Below, piece after piece: positions 27,009 through 37,951 of a stretch of DNA of 64,000 nucleotides. Source of the stretch: Thioclava marina (lineage in GTDB: Bacteria; Pseudomonadota; Alphaproteobacteria; Rhodobacterales; Rhodobacteraceae); the NCBI RefSeq assembly GCF_002020135.1, contig NZ_MPZS01000002.1, positions 1 through 64,000 of the forward strand, given 5' to 3'. Position 1 is the stretch's first letter; the number at the start of each line of letters is the position of its first letter. Made by a program: the position numbers and the translations under genes. The notes under the pieces were generated by a model. That model was not told where the DNA came from. It saw nothing but the letters and a program-made list of their open reading frames with translations, and ran no database searches.

Positions 27009-28054
27009 CAGCGCACCTGTGTCGGAATGCAGTTTTGCCGTTCGGCCAGAAGCGCGGCGCAGAACTGGCGCGCCTCGGTCACATCGTTAAACCCGGCGAC
27101 CCGCAGACGGTAGAAATCGCGCCCGCCCGAACTCGCTTTCTGGATCACCCGCTTCTTGCCTGCCATCAGGGCATCGAACCGCGTCGCGATCCGATCCCAT
27201 TCGCCTTTCGCGTCTTCGGCAGTGTCGAAGGCGCCGAGCTGCACGAGCCGCGTGCCCGACGAGAGCTGACCCGGATCGAGATCGACAACACCCGCCTCTG
27301 CCGCGTTGCCCGACATCTGCGAGGTCACGGCCCTCTCGAGCGCCGCCGCGAGAAGCGTGTCACGCATCGGCTTCACCATGGGGCGCGGCGAGCGGGCGAC
27401 GCCGGGAACGGAAGCCGGGATCACACCGGTCACGTCCTCGGCAGCGGCTTCAGCCTCGGCGGCCACTTCATCGGGGCGGCTCTCGGGTTCGGCCGGGCTG
27501 AAGGCTGCGGGCTGAACGGGACTTTCGGCAGCGGCGATCTGGTCAGGATCGGCGTTGAGCACGGCGGGCGTGACCGCTGAGACAGCCGCGGCGACCGCGT
27601 CACCTCCAGCGGCGGTCTCGGGAGCGCCGTCGGCACCTTCCATCTCGCGCGCCAGCTCTCCCATCGGCAAATCTTCGTCAGTGAATCCTTCGGGCGCCGG
27701 CGCGAGCGTCACCTGATCGGGCGCGGGGGCTGCCTGCCCGGTGCCCGCGACATCGTTCACCGCCAATCCGGTGTGGCGCGCAAGCTCCCCGCCCGGATCC
27801 TCGGGCGCGATACGCGCAGGCCCATCCATCGCACGGATCACCGGAACGCCATTGAGATCGCGCATCGCGAGCTGGTAGCCCCAGACCACGAGCCCACCGA
27901 GCATCGCCACCGAGGTCAGCGCGCCCGCCACATTCACCCAGCGCGACATGGCCCGCGGCGCGGGTTCGGCTGCGGGCTCTTCGGGATGTGCGTAATGGGG
28001 CTGCGGGTATTCATACCCGTAACCCCCACCCTCGCGGTAGTCGTAGGTCGCCAT
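27008..28054 (-). CDS. SPOR-domain membrane protein
   Basis: A 348-residue inner-membrane protein. The cytoplasmic N-terminus is rich in Tyr and Pro (residues 1-36). A single membrane helix follows (about 40-60, WVNVAGALTSVAMLGGLVVW). A long Ala/Glu/Pro-rich periplasmic linker (65-255) leads to a C-terminal SPOR domain (about 265-345, ending in FYRLRVAGFNDVTEARQFC). SPOR domains bind denuded peptidoglycan at division sites. The gene lies between argS (72 bases away) and nagZ (one-base overlap). Probable role in septal wall remodelling. Confidence 0.85.
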   Translation of the reverse strand: MATYDYREGGGYGYEYPQPHYAHPEEPAAEPAPRAMSRWVNVAGALTSVAMLGGLVVWGYQLAMRDLNGVPVIRAMDGPARIAPEDPGGELARHTGLAVNDVAGTGQAAPAPDQVTLAPAPEGFTDEDLPMGELAREMEGADGAPETAAGGDAVAAAVSAVTPAVLNADPDQIAAAESPVQPAAFSPAEPESRPDEVAAEAEAAAEDVTGVIPASVPGVARSPRPMVKPMRDTLLAAALERAVTSQMSGNAAEAGVVDLDPGQLSSGTRLVQLGAFDTAEDAKGEWDRIATRFDALMAGKKRVIQKASSGGRDFYRLRVAGFNDVTEARQFCAALLAERQNCIPTQVR

Positions 28055-28126
28055 GCTCGTCGCCTCGCCGCCGGTTATCCGGCCTTGTCCGGTTGCCCGG
28101 GAATTGCCTGTTCCCGGCGGCGTGCG

Positions 28127-29872
28127 TTAGCGCATCTCTTCAGCCGGGGTCACGCCAAGAATAGCAAGACCGGCGGAAATGACAACGGCGCAGGCCCGGG
28201 CAAGGGCGATTTTCGCCGCCGATGCGTCCTCGTCGCCCTCTTGCAGGAAGCGCAGCGACAGATCGTCATTGCCACGATTCCACAGGCTGTGCAGGTCCGA
28301 GGCCAGATCATAGAGGTAGAACGCGACCCGATGCGGCTCGTTCGCCCGCGCGGCGATTTCCACCAGACGCGGGAATTCCGCGATCTTCTTGACCAGCGTC
28401 AGCTCGGCCTCATGCCATTCACCCGAAAGCGAGACCGTGGCAAGACGCGCATCCGACATGTCCCAGCCCGCCTCGGCCGCCTTGCGCAGCACCGAACACA
28501 CCCGCGCATGGGCGTATTGCACGTAGAAGACCGGGTTATCCTTGGATTGCTCCAGCACCTTGTCGAAGTCGAAATCGAGCGGCGCGTCGTTCTTGCGCGT
28601 GAGCATGTGGAAGCGCGTCACGCCCGCTCCGGCCTGCTCGACCACGTCTCGCAGCGTCACGAAGGTGCCCGCGCGCTTCGACATCTTGAAGGGCTCGCCG
28701 TTCTTGAAGAGCTTCACCAGCTGGATGAGCTTGATATCGAGCGTGACCTTGTTCTCCGAAAGCGCCGCGACGGCCGCTTTCATCCGCTTCACATAGCCAC
28801 CGTGATCGGCACCGAAGACGTCGATCAGCAAATCGAAACCGCGCTCGATCTTGGTCCAGTGATAGGCGATATCAGGGGCGAAATAAGTCCAGCTGCCATC
28901 CGATTTCTTCACCGGACGATCCACGTCATCGCCATAGTCGGTCGATTTGAAGAGCGTCTGTTCGCGCTCTTCCCAATCTTCCGGCAGTTTGCCTTTGGGC
29001 GGCTCGAGCACGCCCTCATAGATCAGACCCAGATCTTCGAGCCGCTTGAGCGCCGCCTCGATCTGGCCGGTGCCATAGAGCGATTTCTCGGAATAGAAGA
29101 CATCCATCTTCACACCGAGAAGCGCCAGATCCTCGCGGATCATGTCCATCATCTTCTCGGTCGCGAATTCACGCACATCCGAGAGCCAGTCCTCTTCGGG
29201 CTTGTCGAGCAGGCTCTCGCCATATTTGGCCTTCAGCGCCTCGCCCACCGGGATCAGGTAGTCGCCCGGATAAAGACCTTCGCGGATCTCCGGCTCGAGG
29301 CCGCAAGCCTCGCGGTAACGCTCATAGGCGGAGCGAGCCAGAACATCGACCTGCGCGCCGCCGTCGTTGATGTAATATTCGCGCGTGACGTCGTAGCCCG
29401 CGAAATCCAGCAGGCTCGCAAGCGCATCGCCGAACACCGCACCGCGCGTATGGCCGACATGCATCGGGCCGGTAGGGTTCGCCGAGACATATTCCACGTT
29501 GACCTTCACGCCGCGCCCCAGATCGGAGCGGCCGTAATCCGTGCCCGATGTCAGCACCGCTCGCGTCACATCCGCCCAGACCGACGGCACGAGCCGCAGG
29601 TTGATGAAGCCGGGGCCGGCCACATCGGCCGTCGAGATCCGCGCATCCTCACCCAGTTTCGTCGAGAGCGCCTCGGCGATGTCGCGCGGCTTCGCCTGCG
29701 CAGGCTTGGCCAGCACCATCGCGGCATTGGTCGCCATATCGCCATGCAGCGCATCGCGCGGCGGCTCCACCGCCACGTTCGCATAATCGAGCCCCGCGGG
29801 CAGCGTGCCCTCGGAAACCATCTGGTCGAGCGCCGCGATCACCGCGGCCCGGATATCGGAAAACAGGTTCAT
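28127..29872 (-). CDS. argS: Arginyl-tRNA synthetase
   Basis: This class I synthetase charges tRNA-Arg. The 581-residue protein has the Arg-tRNA synthetase N-terminal domain (1-100), the HIGH-type signature HVGHTRGA, the KMSKS-type motif [10 protein letters not shown], and the C-terminal DALR anticodon-binding domain ([14 protein letters not shown] onward). The start is the ATG at 29872; the frame is open to 29950 without a better site. The gene heads the argS-SPOR-nagZ-scpA-scpB run. Confidence 0.96.
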   Translation of the reverse strand: MNLFSDIRAAVIAALDQMVSEGTLPAGLDYANVAVEPPRDALHGDMATNAAMVLAKPAQAKPRDIAEALSTKLGEDARISTADVAGPGFINLRLVPSVWADVTRAVLTSGTDYGRSDLGRGVKVNVEYVSANPTGPMHVGHTRGAVFGDALASLLDFAGYDVTREYYINDGGAQVDVLARSAYERYREACGLEPEIREGLYPGDYLIPVGEALKAKYGESLLDKPEEDWLSDVREFATEKMMDMIREDLALLGVKMDVFYSEKSLYGTGQIEAALKRLEDLGLIYEGVLEPPKGKLPEDWEEREQTLFKSTDYGDDVDRPVKKSDGSWTYFAPDIAYHWTKIERGFDLLIDVFGADHGGYVKRMKAAVAALSENKVTLDIKLIQLVKLFKNGEPFKMSKRAGTFVTLRDVVEQAGAGVTRFHMLTRKNDAPLDFDFDKVLEQSKDNPVFYVQYAHARVCSVLRKAAEAGWDMSDARLATVSLSGEWHEAELTLVKKIAEFPRLVEIAARANEPHRVAFYLYDLASDLHSLWNRGNDDLSLRFLQEGDEDASAAKIALARACAVVISAGLAILGVTPAEEMR

Positions 29873-29957
29873 GATCTCTGGTCCTTGCTTGCGCCCTCCC
29901 CTGCCAGAGCCGAGCCACGGCGTCAATGGCGCGAGGGGGCGCTCGGGCATCAGCGCG

Positions 29958-29996
29958 ACGCAAGAGGGGCGATCCGCAGATGCCGGACCGCCCCTC
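29958..29996 (-). terminator. Hairpin after glcB-glcG
   Basis: GAGGGGCG (29964-29971) pairs with CGCCCCTC (29989-29996), with an inner TCCG / CGGA pairing. On the minus strand it is followed by TTGCGTC. It lies 21 bases beyond the glcG stop and before the argS start. Confidence 0.6.
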
Positions 29997-30016
29997 GAAA
30001 GCTGTGTCGGTTGAAC

Positions 30017-30439
30017 TCAGGCCTCGCCCGAGAGCCCCGCCGCTGCGATCCCCGCGAGCGCCGCTTCGGCGTCGTTATCGGAGGAATCGCCCGTCACGCC
30101 CATCGCGCCGATAACGGCCCCCGAGGCGTCACGGATCAGCACGCCGCCCGGCACCGGGCAGGTCTGGCCGCCATAGATGCCGTTCACTGCGGCCATGAAA
30201 TAGGCCTGAGCCTCGGCCCGCGCCATCTGCGCCTTGCCGCCCATGCCCAGCATCACCGCACCGTAGGCCTTGGCCCGCGCGACATCGAACCGACCCGGCG
30301 CCGCGCCGTCGCCGCGCGCGAAAGCCTGCATGTTGCCGCCCGCATCGAGCACCACCGCCGATAGCGGCTTCCAGCCCTCTTCGACGCCTTTTGCCAGCGC
30401 CACGTTAATCATCGTCTGCGCCTGTTCGAGCGTGATCAT
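30017..30439 (-). CDS. glcG: GlcG/HbpS-family protein
   Basis: A 140-residue member of the GlcG/HbpS family (heme-binding or heme-degradation-linked fold, function in glyoxylate metabolism not settled). [39 protein letters not shown] and the C-terminal [23 protein letters not shown]-type glycine-rich stretch are the family marks. The ATG overlaps the glcB stop by four bases, so it is co-translated with malate synthase. glcG-glcB linkage is well known in glycolate clusters. Confidence 0.88.
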   Translation of the reverse strand: MITLEQAQTMINVALAKGVEEGWKPLSAVVLDAGGNMQAFARGDGAAPGRFDVARAKAYGAVMLGMGGKAQMARAEAQAYFMAAVNGIYGGQTCPVPGGVLIRDASGAVIGAMGVTGDSSDNDAEAALAGIAAAGLSGEA

Positions 30440-32601
30440 GCGCGTTCCTCCTTCACTTGGGCACGGCGCTGATGCAGCACCGGCTCGGTATAGCCCGAGG
30501 GCTGAACGGTCCCGAGGAAGCACAGGTCGCAAGCCGCCTGGAAGGCGAACCCGTCATAGCCCGGCGACATCGGAGTGTAATTGGGGTCGCCCTCGTTCTG
30601 GCGATCGACGACCGCGGCCATCTTGCGCAGCGCCTCCATGACCTGCGTTTCCGACACCACGCCATGTTCCAGCCAGTTCGCGATTGCCTGGCTGGAGATC
30701 CGGCAGGTCGCGCGGTCTTCCATCAGGCCGACGTCGTGGATGTCAGGCACCTTGGAACAACCCACACCCTGATCGACCCAGCGCACGACATAGCCGAGGA
30801 TACCCTGCGCGTTGTTCTCGATCTCGTCGCGGATCTCCTCGTCGGAGTAGTTCTTGCCGGCGGCCAGCGGAATGGTCAGCAGATCGTCGAGCCGCGCGGG
30901 ACGGTTCATCGCGGCGATCTCCTGCTGGCGGCGTTTCACGTCGACCTTGTGGTAATGCGTGGCGTGCAGCGTCGCCGCCGTCGGCGAGGGCACCCAGGCG
31001 CAGTTCGCGCCCGACAACGGGTGGCCGATCTTGGCCTCCAGCATGTCGGCCATCCGGTCGGGCATCGCCCACATCCCCTTGCCGATCTGGGCCTTGCCCG
31101 CGAGCCCGCATTTCAGGCCGATATCGACATTGCGATCCTCATAGGCCTCGATCCAAGGCTGGCCCTTCATCTCGCCCTTGCGCAGCATCGGACCGGCCTG
31201 CATCGAGGTGTGGATCTCGTCGCCGGTGCGGTCGAGGAAGCCCGTGTTGATGAAGGCGACGCGATGCTTGGCGGCGCGGATGCATTCCTTGAGGTTGGCC
31301 GAGGTGCGGCGCTCCTCGTCCATGATGCCGAGCTTCACGGTGTATTGCGGCAAGCCAAGCACGTCTTCGACCCGGTCGAAGATCTCGTTGGCGAAGGCCA
31401 CTTCCTCGGGCCCGTGCATCTTCGGCTTCACGACATAGACCGAGCCGGTGACCGAGTTGCGCGGGCCTTCGGTCTTCTTCAGGTCATGCATCGCGCAGAG
31501 CGTGGTGACCATCGCGTCCAACAGCCCCTCGAACGCCTCTTCGCCATCGCGGGTGAGGATCGCGGGAGTGGTCATCAGGTGGCCGACATTGCGCACCAGC
31601 ATCAGCGCCCGGCCCTTGAGCGTGATCGCCTCGCCGCCCGCGCCGGTGAACTGATAGTCGCCTTCCAGTTTCCGGGTGAATTTCTCGCCGCCTTTGCTCA
31701 CGCTCTCGCGCAGGTCGCCCTTCATCAGACCAAGCCAGTTGCCATAGGCCAGAACCTTGTCCTCGGCATCGACGCAGGCGACCGAGTCCTCGCAATCCAT
31801 GATCGAGCTGAGCGCGGCTTCCAGCATCACATCGGCGATGCCTGCGGCATCGGACTGACCGACCTCGGTGGCGGGGTTGATCTCGATGACGATATGAAGA
31901 CCGTTATTTTCGAGCAGCACTTCCGACAGCGCGCCCTCTTCGTCGGTGTTGAAGCCCTTGAACTGGCCCGGATCCGCGAGCCCGGTCTCTCCGGCCGCGT
32001 TCTCCACGAAGAAGACGCCGTTTTCCACGCGCAGCGCAGTCACATCGGCCCAGCCGCCGCCGGCAAGCGGGGCGGCTTCGTCGAGGAACTGCTTGGCCCG
32101 TGCGATCACGCGATTGCCACGCTCGGGGTCATAGCCCTTGCCCTGCGGCAGGTCGCCCAGCGCATCGGTACCGTAGAGCGCATCGTAAAGGCTGCCCCAG
32201 CGTGCATTCGCGGCATTGAGCGCATAACGCGCATTGGTGATCGGAACCACGAGCTGCGGCCCGCAGACGGTGGCGAACTCGGGATCCGTCGGGGGCGTCT
32301 CGATCTCGAAATCGGGCCCTTCAGGCAGCAGATAGCCGATCTCGCTCAGGAACGCCTTGTAGGCGTCGAAATCGAAGCCTTCCGCACGGTGATGCGCGTG
32401 CCAGTCATCAAGCTTCGACTGGATTTCCTCGCGCTTGTCCAGAAGTGCGCGATTGCGCGGCCCCAGCTCGTGCAGCAGTTTCGACAGCCCTTCCCAGAAG
32501 GTCTCGGCTGCGACACCCGTGCCGGGCAGTGCCTGATCCTCGATGAAGGCTGCCAGTTCGACGGCCACCTTGAGACCGTTCCGCTCGACCCGTTGCGCCA
32601 T
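30436..32601 (-). CDS. glcB: Malate synthase G
   Basis: This enzyme condenses glyoxylate with acetyl-CoA to malate. The 721-residue single-chain G isoform carries [29 protein letters not shown] (catalytic arginine region), [18 protein letters not shown], and the late loop [14 protein letters not shown] with the conserved Asp and Cys. The start at 32601 has GGGAGGAAG upstream; the frame runs on to 32715 through the promoter region. Its companion glcG follows. No isocitrate lyase gene is in the window. Confidence 0.96.
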   Translation of the reverse strand: MAQRVERNGLKVAVELAAFIEDQALPGTGVAAETFWEGLSKLLHELGPRNRALLDKREEIQSKLDDWHAHHRAEGFDFDAYKAFLSEIGYLLPEGPDFEIETPPTDPEFATVCGPQLVVPITNARYALNAANARWGSLYDALYGTDALGDLPQGKGYDPERGNRVIARAKQFLDEAAPLAGGGWADVTALRVENGVFFVENAAGETGLADPGQFKGFNTDEEGALSEVLLENNGLHIVIEINPATEVGQSDAAGIADVMLEAALSSIMDCEDSVACVDAEDKVLAYGNWLGLMKGDLRESVSKGGEKFTRKLEGDYQFTGAGGEAITLKGRALMLVRNVGHLMTTPAILTRDGEEAFEGLLDAMVTTLCAMHDLKKTEGPRNSVTGSVYVVKPKMHGPEEVAFANEIFDRVEDVLGLPQYTVKLGIMDEERRTSANLKECIRAAKHRVAFINTGFLDRTGDEIHTSMQAGPMLRKGEMKGQPWIEAYEDRNVDIGLKCGLAGKAQIGKGMWAMPDRMADMLEAKIGHPLSGANCAWVPSPTAATLHATHYHKVDVKRRQQEIAAMNRPARLDDLLTIPLAAGKNYSDEEIRDEIENNAQGILGYVVRWVDQGVGCSKVPDIHDVGLMEDRATCRISSQAIANWLEHGVVSETQVMEALRKMAAVVDRQNEGDPNYTPMSPGYDGFAFQAACDLCFLGTVQPSGYTEPVLHQRRAQVKEERA

Positions 32602-33018
32602 GACTTCCTCCCTTGGCTGAGACGGGCACATAGTTGGGACGGTGGGAAGGGAATGTCCAGCGTTTTGCGGAAAAATTTCACCAAATCGGTAAAAACAAAT
32701 GACCAATAGGGTCAAAAATGGTGCCCAAAAGCACAGAACCGCCGCTCCCCGCCCCCTGTTTCGCCGACGAGCGCCGGAAAGCCGATGTCATTTGACCAGT
32801 GGCGGCTTCTTGATCCCCACGACACGATCAGATCCGGCTCTTTCCCGCTTGTGAGTATTGCATCGCGGGAGGAGCAGCGGCATCCTGCCGCCAGTTTTCC
32901 AAGCCTTGTTTTGACCTCCCTTTTTCATCCGCATACCCATATTCAAGGCAAAAGGTTTGCCTTCCAGCCAAGCAGACACAGCTAACATGCCGAAAAGACA
33001 CAGGAGTCCCGTTCGAGA
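32602..33018. promoter_or_regulatory. Divergent promoter region between glcB and pepN
   Basis: This 417-base gap has no credible gene. The part next to glcB (about 32665-32735) is A+T-rich. On the minus strand, TTGACC (32715-32710) stands 17 bases from a weak -10 (TTACCG, 32692-32687). Two small dyads are seen, GACC-N5-GGTC (32701-32713) and TTTCACC-N5-GGTAAA (about 32677-32694), which could be regulator sites. Nothing clear marks the pepN promoter. Confidence 0.4.
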
Positions 33019-35589
33019 ATGACCGACGATGTGACCACGCAGGACACTGTCACCAAGCGCCTTGACGAGTATCGCCCCTTTCCTTTCGAGCTTGAAACAG
33101 TGCATCTCGATTTCCGGCTCGATCCGAAACGGACCGAAGTTCGTGCGCGGATGGCCTTCATCCCGAAGCAACCCGCAGCCTCGCTTCATCTTGATGGCGA
33201 AGAGCTCGAGCTCGTCTCGGTCGCCATCGATGGACGCAACTTGCTGCGAGACGAATACCGGGTCAGTGTCACAGGCCTGACGATCCACGCGGCGTCGCTG
33301 CCCGAACAGCCCTTCACGATCGAAACGGTCGTGCGCATCGTGCCCGAGGCGAACACCGCGCTCGAAGGGCTCTACATGTCGAACGGCATGTATTGCACCC
33401 AATGCGAGGCCGAGGGCTTCCGCAAGATCACCTATTATCCCGACCGCCCCGACGTGATGGCGAAGTTCCATGTCACGATCGCGGGTGACGCTCCCGTTCT
33501 TCTGTCGAATGGCGATCTTGTCACACAAAAACCCGGCTATGCCGAATGGTCCGATCCCTGGCCCAAACCCGCCTATCTCTTTGCCCTCGTCGCGGGCGAC
33601 CTTGTCGCGCATTCTGGCACCTTCACCACGATGTCGGGCCGCGAGGTCGCGCTCAATATATGGGTGCGCAAGGGCGACGAGGACCGCTGCGACTTCGCGC
33701 TGGAGGCCCTGAAACGCTCGATGAAATGGGATGAAGAGGTCTATGGGCGCGAATACGACCTGGACATCTTCAACATCGTCGCCGTCGATGACTTCAACAT
33801 GGGCGCGATGGAGAACAAGGGGTTGAACATTTTCAACTCCAAATGGGTCCTCGCCTCGCCCGAGACTGCGACCGATGCCGATTACGAGCGCATCGAGGGC
33901 ATCATCGCGCATGAGTATTTCCACAACTGGACCGGCAACCGCATCACCTGCCGCGACTGGTTCCAGCTGTGCCTCAAGGAAGGACTGACCGTCTATCGCG
34001 ACCAGTGTTTCACCCGCGACACGCGCCTCGGCCCGGTCAAGCGCATCGACGACGTGATCATGCTGCGCGCGCGCCAGTTCCGCGAAGATCGCGGCCCGCT
34101 GGCGCACCCGCCGCGCCCGGATCACTACAAGGAGATCAACAACTTCTACACCGCGACCGTCTACGAGAAAGGCGCGGAGATCGTGGGGATGTTGCGCACG
34201 CTGGTGGGCGAAGAGGGCTACCGCGCCGCGCTGGACCTGTATTTCGAGCGCCATGACGGGCAGGCCTGCACGATCGAGGATTGGCTGAAGGTGTTCGAGG
34301 ACAGCTCGGGCCGTAACCTCAGCCAGTTCAAACGCTGGTACACCGATGCAGGCACTCCGGTGCTGCGCGTCAGCGACACCTATCACGACGGGGTCTACAC
34401 GCTGCGCTTCGAGCAGGTGACCCAGCCCACACCCGGACAAGCTCAGAAGCCACCGCGCCATATTCCGATCACGGTTGGTCTCTTGACCCCCGACGGGCGC
34501 GAGCATGCGCCCTCGCAGGTTCTGGAGATGACCGAGGCCACGCAGGACTTCACCTTCGAGAACCTGCCGCAAAAGCCCGTCGCCTCGATCCTGCGCGGCT
34601 TTTCGGCCCCGGTCAGCCTTGAGCGCAACGTCGCGCCCGACGAGCTGGCCTTCCTGCTCGCCCATGACACCGACCCGTTCAACCGTTGGGAAGCGGGGCG
34701 GCAGCTGGCTCAGGACGCGCTGGTGGAAATGGCGCAGGGCAAGCCCGCGCAACCTGATTACGCGGTGGCCCTCGGCAAGCTGATCGCGGACGAGAGCGCC
34801 GAACCCGCCTTTCGTGCCCTTTGTCTGCAATTGCCCTCCGAGGACGGCATCGCGCAAACCCTGCATGATCGCGGGATCACCCCCGATCCGGATGCAATCC
34901 ATGCTGCGCGCGAGGCGCTGGCGACCGGGCTTGCACAAACCCACCAGACCGCATTGGGCGACATCTATGACGCGATGGCGGTCCCCGGCCCTTATAGCCC
35001 CGATCCCCGCCCGGCGGGTCAGCGCGCACTCCGCCTTGCCGCGGCCGGACTTTTGAATCGGATCGACGGAGGGCAGCGCGCGCAGACGCTGTTCGAAAGC
35101 GCGACCAACATGACCGAAAGTCTCGGCGCGCTGAGCCTGCTCGTGCAGGCTGGCATCGATGACGGGGCGCTCTCGGCCTTCCGGGAGCGTTGGAAGGCGG
35201 ATCGGCTGGTGATGGACAAATGGTTCATCACCCAGCTCGCCGCCTGCCCCCCCGAAATCGCGGTCGAGCGCGCCGAGGAACTCAGCGACGATCCGCTCTT
35301 CACGTGGAAGACCCCGAACCGATTCCGCGCGCTGATGGCGGGGCTTTCAGCCAACCATGCGGGCTTTCACCGCAAGGACGGGGCTGGGTATCGCTTCTAC
35401 GCCGACTGGCTGATCCGGCTCGATCCGGTCAACCCGCAGGTGGCCGCGCGCATGTCCACCGCCTTCGAGACCTGGAAGCGCTACGATGCCGAGCGGCAGG
35501 CCCTGATGCGCAGCGAACTCGAGCGGATCAGCGCGAGCGACGGGTTGAGCCGCGACCTCTCGGAGATGACAACACGGCTTCTGGCGTGA
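33019..35589 (+). CDS. pepN: Aminopeptidase N
   Basis: An 856-residue M1-family zinc aminopeptidase that removes N-terminal residues from peptides in the cytoplasm. The substrate-anchoring GAMEN motif lies at 262-266. The zinc site HEYFH (298-302) and Glu321 (in LKEGLTV) match the M1 pattern. The proteobacterial C-terminal alpha-helical domain (about 540-856) is complete. The ribosome site AGGAG lies 11 bases before the ATG. It appears to be transcribed alone; a hairpin follows at 35610-35632. Confidence 0.96.
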   Translation: MTDDVTTQDTVTKRLDEYRPFPFELETVHLDFRLDPKRTEVRARMAFIPKQPAASLHLDGEELELVSVAIDGRNLLRDEYRVSVTGLTIHAASLPEQPFTIETVVRIVPEANTALEGLYMSNGMYCTQCEAEGFRKITYYPDRPDVMAKFHVTIAGDAPVLLSNGDLVTQKPGYAEWSDPWPKPAYLFALVAGDLVAHSGTFTTMSGREVALNIWVRKGDEDRCDFALEALKRSMKWDEEVYGREYDLDIFNIVAVDDFNMGAMENKGLNIFNSKWVLASPETATDADYERIEGIIAHEYFHNWTGNRITCRDWFQLCLKEGLTVYRDQCFTRDTRLGPVKRIDDVIMLRARQFREDRGPLAHPPRPDHYKEINNFYTATVYEKGAEIVGMLRTLVGEEGYRAALDLYFERHDGQACTIEDWLKVFEDSSGRNLSQFKRWYTDAGTPVLRVSDTYHDGVYTLRFEQVTQPTPGQAQKPPRHIPITVGLLTPDGREHAPSQVLEMTEATQDFTFENLPQKPVASILRGFSAPVSLERNVAPDELAFLLAHDTDPFNRWEAGRQLAQDALVEMAQGKPAQPDYAVALGKLIADESAEPAFRALCLQLPSEDGIAQTLHDRGITPDPDAIHAAREALATGLAQTHQTALGDIYDAMAVPGPYSPDPRPAGQRALRLAAAGLLNRIDGGQRAQTLFESATNMTESLGALSLLVQAGIDDGALSAFRERWKADRLVMDKWFITQLAACPPEIAVERAEELSDDPLFTWKTPNRFRALMAGLSANHAGFHRKDGAGYRFYADWLIRLDPVNPQVAARMSTAFETWKRYDAERQALMRSELERISASDGLSRDLSEMTTRLLA

Positions 35590-35609
35590 GGCGTGATTCT
35601 CTTGGGAAA

Positions 35610-35632
35610 GGCGCGCGGGCCGAACGCGCGCC
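35610..35632 (+). terminator. Hairpin after pepN
   Basis: GGCGCGCG (35610-35617) pairs with CGCGCGCC (35625-35632) around a 7-base loop, 21 bases beyond the pepN stop. Only GTTT follows, so termination strength is uncertain. Confidence 0.5.
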
Positions 35633-35792
35633 GTTTCGCGGCCTCACCCCCCGACAATGGCGAGGAATCCAGCCCGTTGTTACGGATGCGTGGACAGCGC
35701 CCGTTTTCGCCCCGATTTTGTCCCAGCCGCGCTAAAGCCTTGCCGGGTTCTGGAGCCAAAACCTTTTCCATTGACAACAATAAAGACCAAAC

Positions 35793-36206
35793 ATGGACGA
35801 CATCCCTTTTGAGTATCGCAAGCAGGCTCGTCGCGCGGGAGGATACCTCGCGCTCGGCCTTGGTATGGGCTTGCTCTATTTCGCGGCGCAAATTGGTGCG
35901 CAAAACTGGATACACGCGCTGATCTGGACATTTCTGCTGATCACGCTCTGGCGCCTTCTGCGCAACCGCTCCGGCGCGCTGCGCATCACCCAGGCCCGAA
36001 TGGAAGTGTTTCGCAACGGCCGGCAACTCGGCAGCTTCCCGCTTCGGCAGATCGCTGCGGCGCAGATCCGCAAACGTCGTTTCGGCGGGCTCGAATGCCT
36101 GATCTTCCTGTCGGATGGGCGCCACGCCTACCTGCCCCCCGAGGCGATCCCCTCGGCAGAGCGTCTCAGTGCGGAATTGAGCGCACGCGGCGTCGAGGTC
36201 AGCTAA
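35793..36206 (+). CDS. Two-helix membrane protein with PH-like domain, function unknown
   Basis: A 137-residue protein. Two hydrophobic segments (about residues 18-34 and 40-57) are followed by a soluble C-terminal region of alternating short strands ([51 protein letters not shown]) that resembles a bacterial PH-like fold. There is no Shine-Dalgarno sequence; TTGACA lies only 17 bases before the ATG, so the true start or leader is uncertain. It stands between pepN and gatB. I do not recognise a specific function. Confidence 0.6.
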   Translation: MDDIPFEYRKQARRAGGYLALGLGMGLLYFAAQIGAQNWIHALIWTFLLITLWRLLRNRSGALRITQARMEVFRNGRQLGSFPLRQIAAAQIRKRRFGGLECLIFLSDGRHAYLPPEAIPSAERLSAELSARGVEVS

Positions 36207-36292
36207 CTCCCGGTCGCGGCGGGAGCGCCCTCTTGCCCCCGCCCCGCCCCTGTCCTAGAAGGCGGATCAAGCCTATCAGACAGGATGCGGAC

Positions 36293-37810
36293 ATGCTCGA
36301 CCATCTCGAATTCAAAGCCCCCGAACCCAAGGTGATCGCCGGCGCCAAGTCGGATTGGGAACTGGTGATCGGGCTCGAGGTGCACGCGCAGGTCTCCTCG
36401 AAGGCCAAGCTGTTCTCCGGCGCCTCGACCACGTTCGGCGCCGAGCCGAACTCGAACGTGGCCTTCGTCGATGCCGCGATGCCCGGAATGCTGCCCGTGA
36501 TCAACGAGTTCTGCGTGGCGCAGGCGGTGCGCACGGGTATCGGCCTCAAGGCCGAGATCAACCTGACCTCCGCCTTCGACCGGAAGAACTATTTCTACCC
36601 GGATCTGCCGCAGGGCTACCAGATCTCGCAGCTCTATCACCCCATCGTGGGCGAGGGTGAGATCATCGTAGACATGGGCCCGGGCGTGGCGCGCAAGGTG
36701 CGCATCGAGCGTATCCACCTCGAGCAGGATGCGGGCAAGTCGATCCACGACATGGACCCGCACATGTCCTTCGTGGACCTCAACCGCACCGGCGTCGCGC
36801 TGATGGAAATCGTCTCGCGCCCCGACATCCGTGGCCCCGAAGAGGCGGCGGCCTATGTCGGCAAGCTGCGCCAGATCCTGCGCTACCTGGGCACCTGCGA
36901 CGGCAACATGCAGAACGGCAACCTGCGCGCGGACGTGAACGTCTCGATCTGCCAGCCGGGCGCCTACGAGAAATACCAGGAGACCGGCGATTTCTCGCAT
37001 CTGGGCACGCGCTGCGAGATCAAGAACATGAACTCGATGCGCTTCATCCAGCAAGCGATCGAATACGAGGCCCGTCGCCAGATCGCCATCGTGGAAGACG
37101 GCGGCGAAGTGGTGCAGGAAACCCGCCTCTACGATCCCGACAAGGGCGAGACGCGCTCGATGCGGTCGAAGGAAGAGGCGCATGATTACCGCTACTTCCC
37201 CTGCCCCGACCTGCTGCCGCTCGAAATCGAGCAGGCCTGGGTCGATGACATCGCCGCGACGATGCCCGAACTGCCCGACGAGAAGAAGGCGCGCTTCGTG
37301 ACGGCGCTTGGCCTGTCGGAATACGACGCCTCGGTGCTGACCGCAGAGGTCGAGAACGCGGATTACTTCGAGGCCGTGGTGGCCGAGGCCGGTGACGGCA
37401 AGCTCGCCGCGAACTGGGTCATCAACGAGCTCTTCGGCCGCCTGAAAAAGGACGACCGCGCGATCACCGACAGCCCCGTGAACCCCGCTCAGCTCGGCGC
37501 GATCATCAAGCTGATCAAATCCGACAAGATCTCGGGCAAGATCGCCAAGGACCTTTTCGAGATCGTCTATACCGAAGGCGGCGACCCGGAGAAGATCGTG
37601 GAAGAGCGCGGCATGATCCAGGTCACCGATACCGGCGCGATCGAGGCCGCGGTGGACGAGGTGATCGCCGCAAACCCCGATCAGGTCGAGAAGGCCAAGG
37701 CCAACCCGAAGCTTGCGGGCTGGTTCGTAGGCCAGGTGATCAAGGCCTCGGGCGGCAAGGCCAACCCGAAAGCGGTCAACGAGATCGTGGCGAAAAAGCT
37801 GGGGCTGTAA
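36293..37810 (+). CDS. gatB: Aspartyl/glutamyl-tRNA amidotransferase subunit B
   Basis: GatB, with GatA and GatC, amidates Glu-tRNA(Gln) or Asp-tRNA(Asn) to the cognate amide form. The 505-residue protein has [21 protein letters not shown] near residues 19-40, the kinase-like core with [19 protein letters not shown], and the C-terminal YqeY-like tail (about 360-505, including [10 protein letters not shown] and [23 protein letters not shown]). ACAGGA precedes the ATG. gatA and gatC are not adjacent, as is common. A strong terminator follows. Confidence 0.96.
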   Translation: MLDHLEFKAPEPKVIAGAKSDWELVIGLEVHAQVSSKAKLFSGASTTFGAEPNSNVAFVDAAMPGMLPVINEFCVAQAVRTGIGLKAEINLTSAFDRKNYFYPDLPQGYQISQLYHPIVGEGEIIVDMGPGVARKVRIERIHLEQDAGKSIHDMDPHMSFVDLNRTGVALMEIVSRPDIRGPEEAAAYVGKLRQILRYLGTCDGNMQNGNLRADVNVSICQPGAYEKYQETGDFSHLGTRCEIKNMNSMRFIQQAIEYEARRQIAIVEDGGEVVQETRLYDPDKGETRSMRSKEEAHDYRYFPCPDLLPLEIEQAWVDDIAATMPELPDEKKARFVTALGLSEYDASVLTAEVENADYFEAVVAEAGDGKLAANWVINELFGRLKKDDRAITDSPVNPAQLGAIIKLIKSDKISGKIAKDLFEIVYTEGGDPEKIVEERGMIQVTDTGAIEAAVDEVIAANPDQVEKAKANPKLAGWFVGQVIKASGGKANPKAVNEIVAKKLGL

Positions 37811-37830
37811 GCCAACCGACATCCCGGATC

Positions 37831-37854
37831 AGGGCGCCTTCAGGCGCCCTTTTT
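37831..37854 (+). terminator. Rho-independent terminator after gatB
   Basis: AGGGCGCC (37831-37838), loop TTCA, GGCGCCCT (37843-37850) and then TTTT. This is a textbook terminator 20 bases beyond the gatB stop. Confidence 0.92.
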
Positions 37855-37951
37855 CATGCGCCCCTACCGATGGGCGGAACCGCGCTTCAGGCTTGCCGCT
37901 TATCCTCCCGCGCCCTAGGGTCGCGAAAAGGTGACGAGGAAAGGGTTTGCG

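Noticed and set aside
35771-35776. TTGACA just before the membrane protein at 35793
   Set aside because: A -10 element would fall at or after the start codon, so this is not a usable promoter for that start as called.
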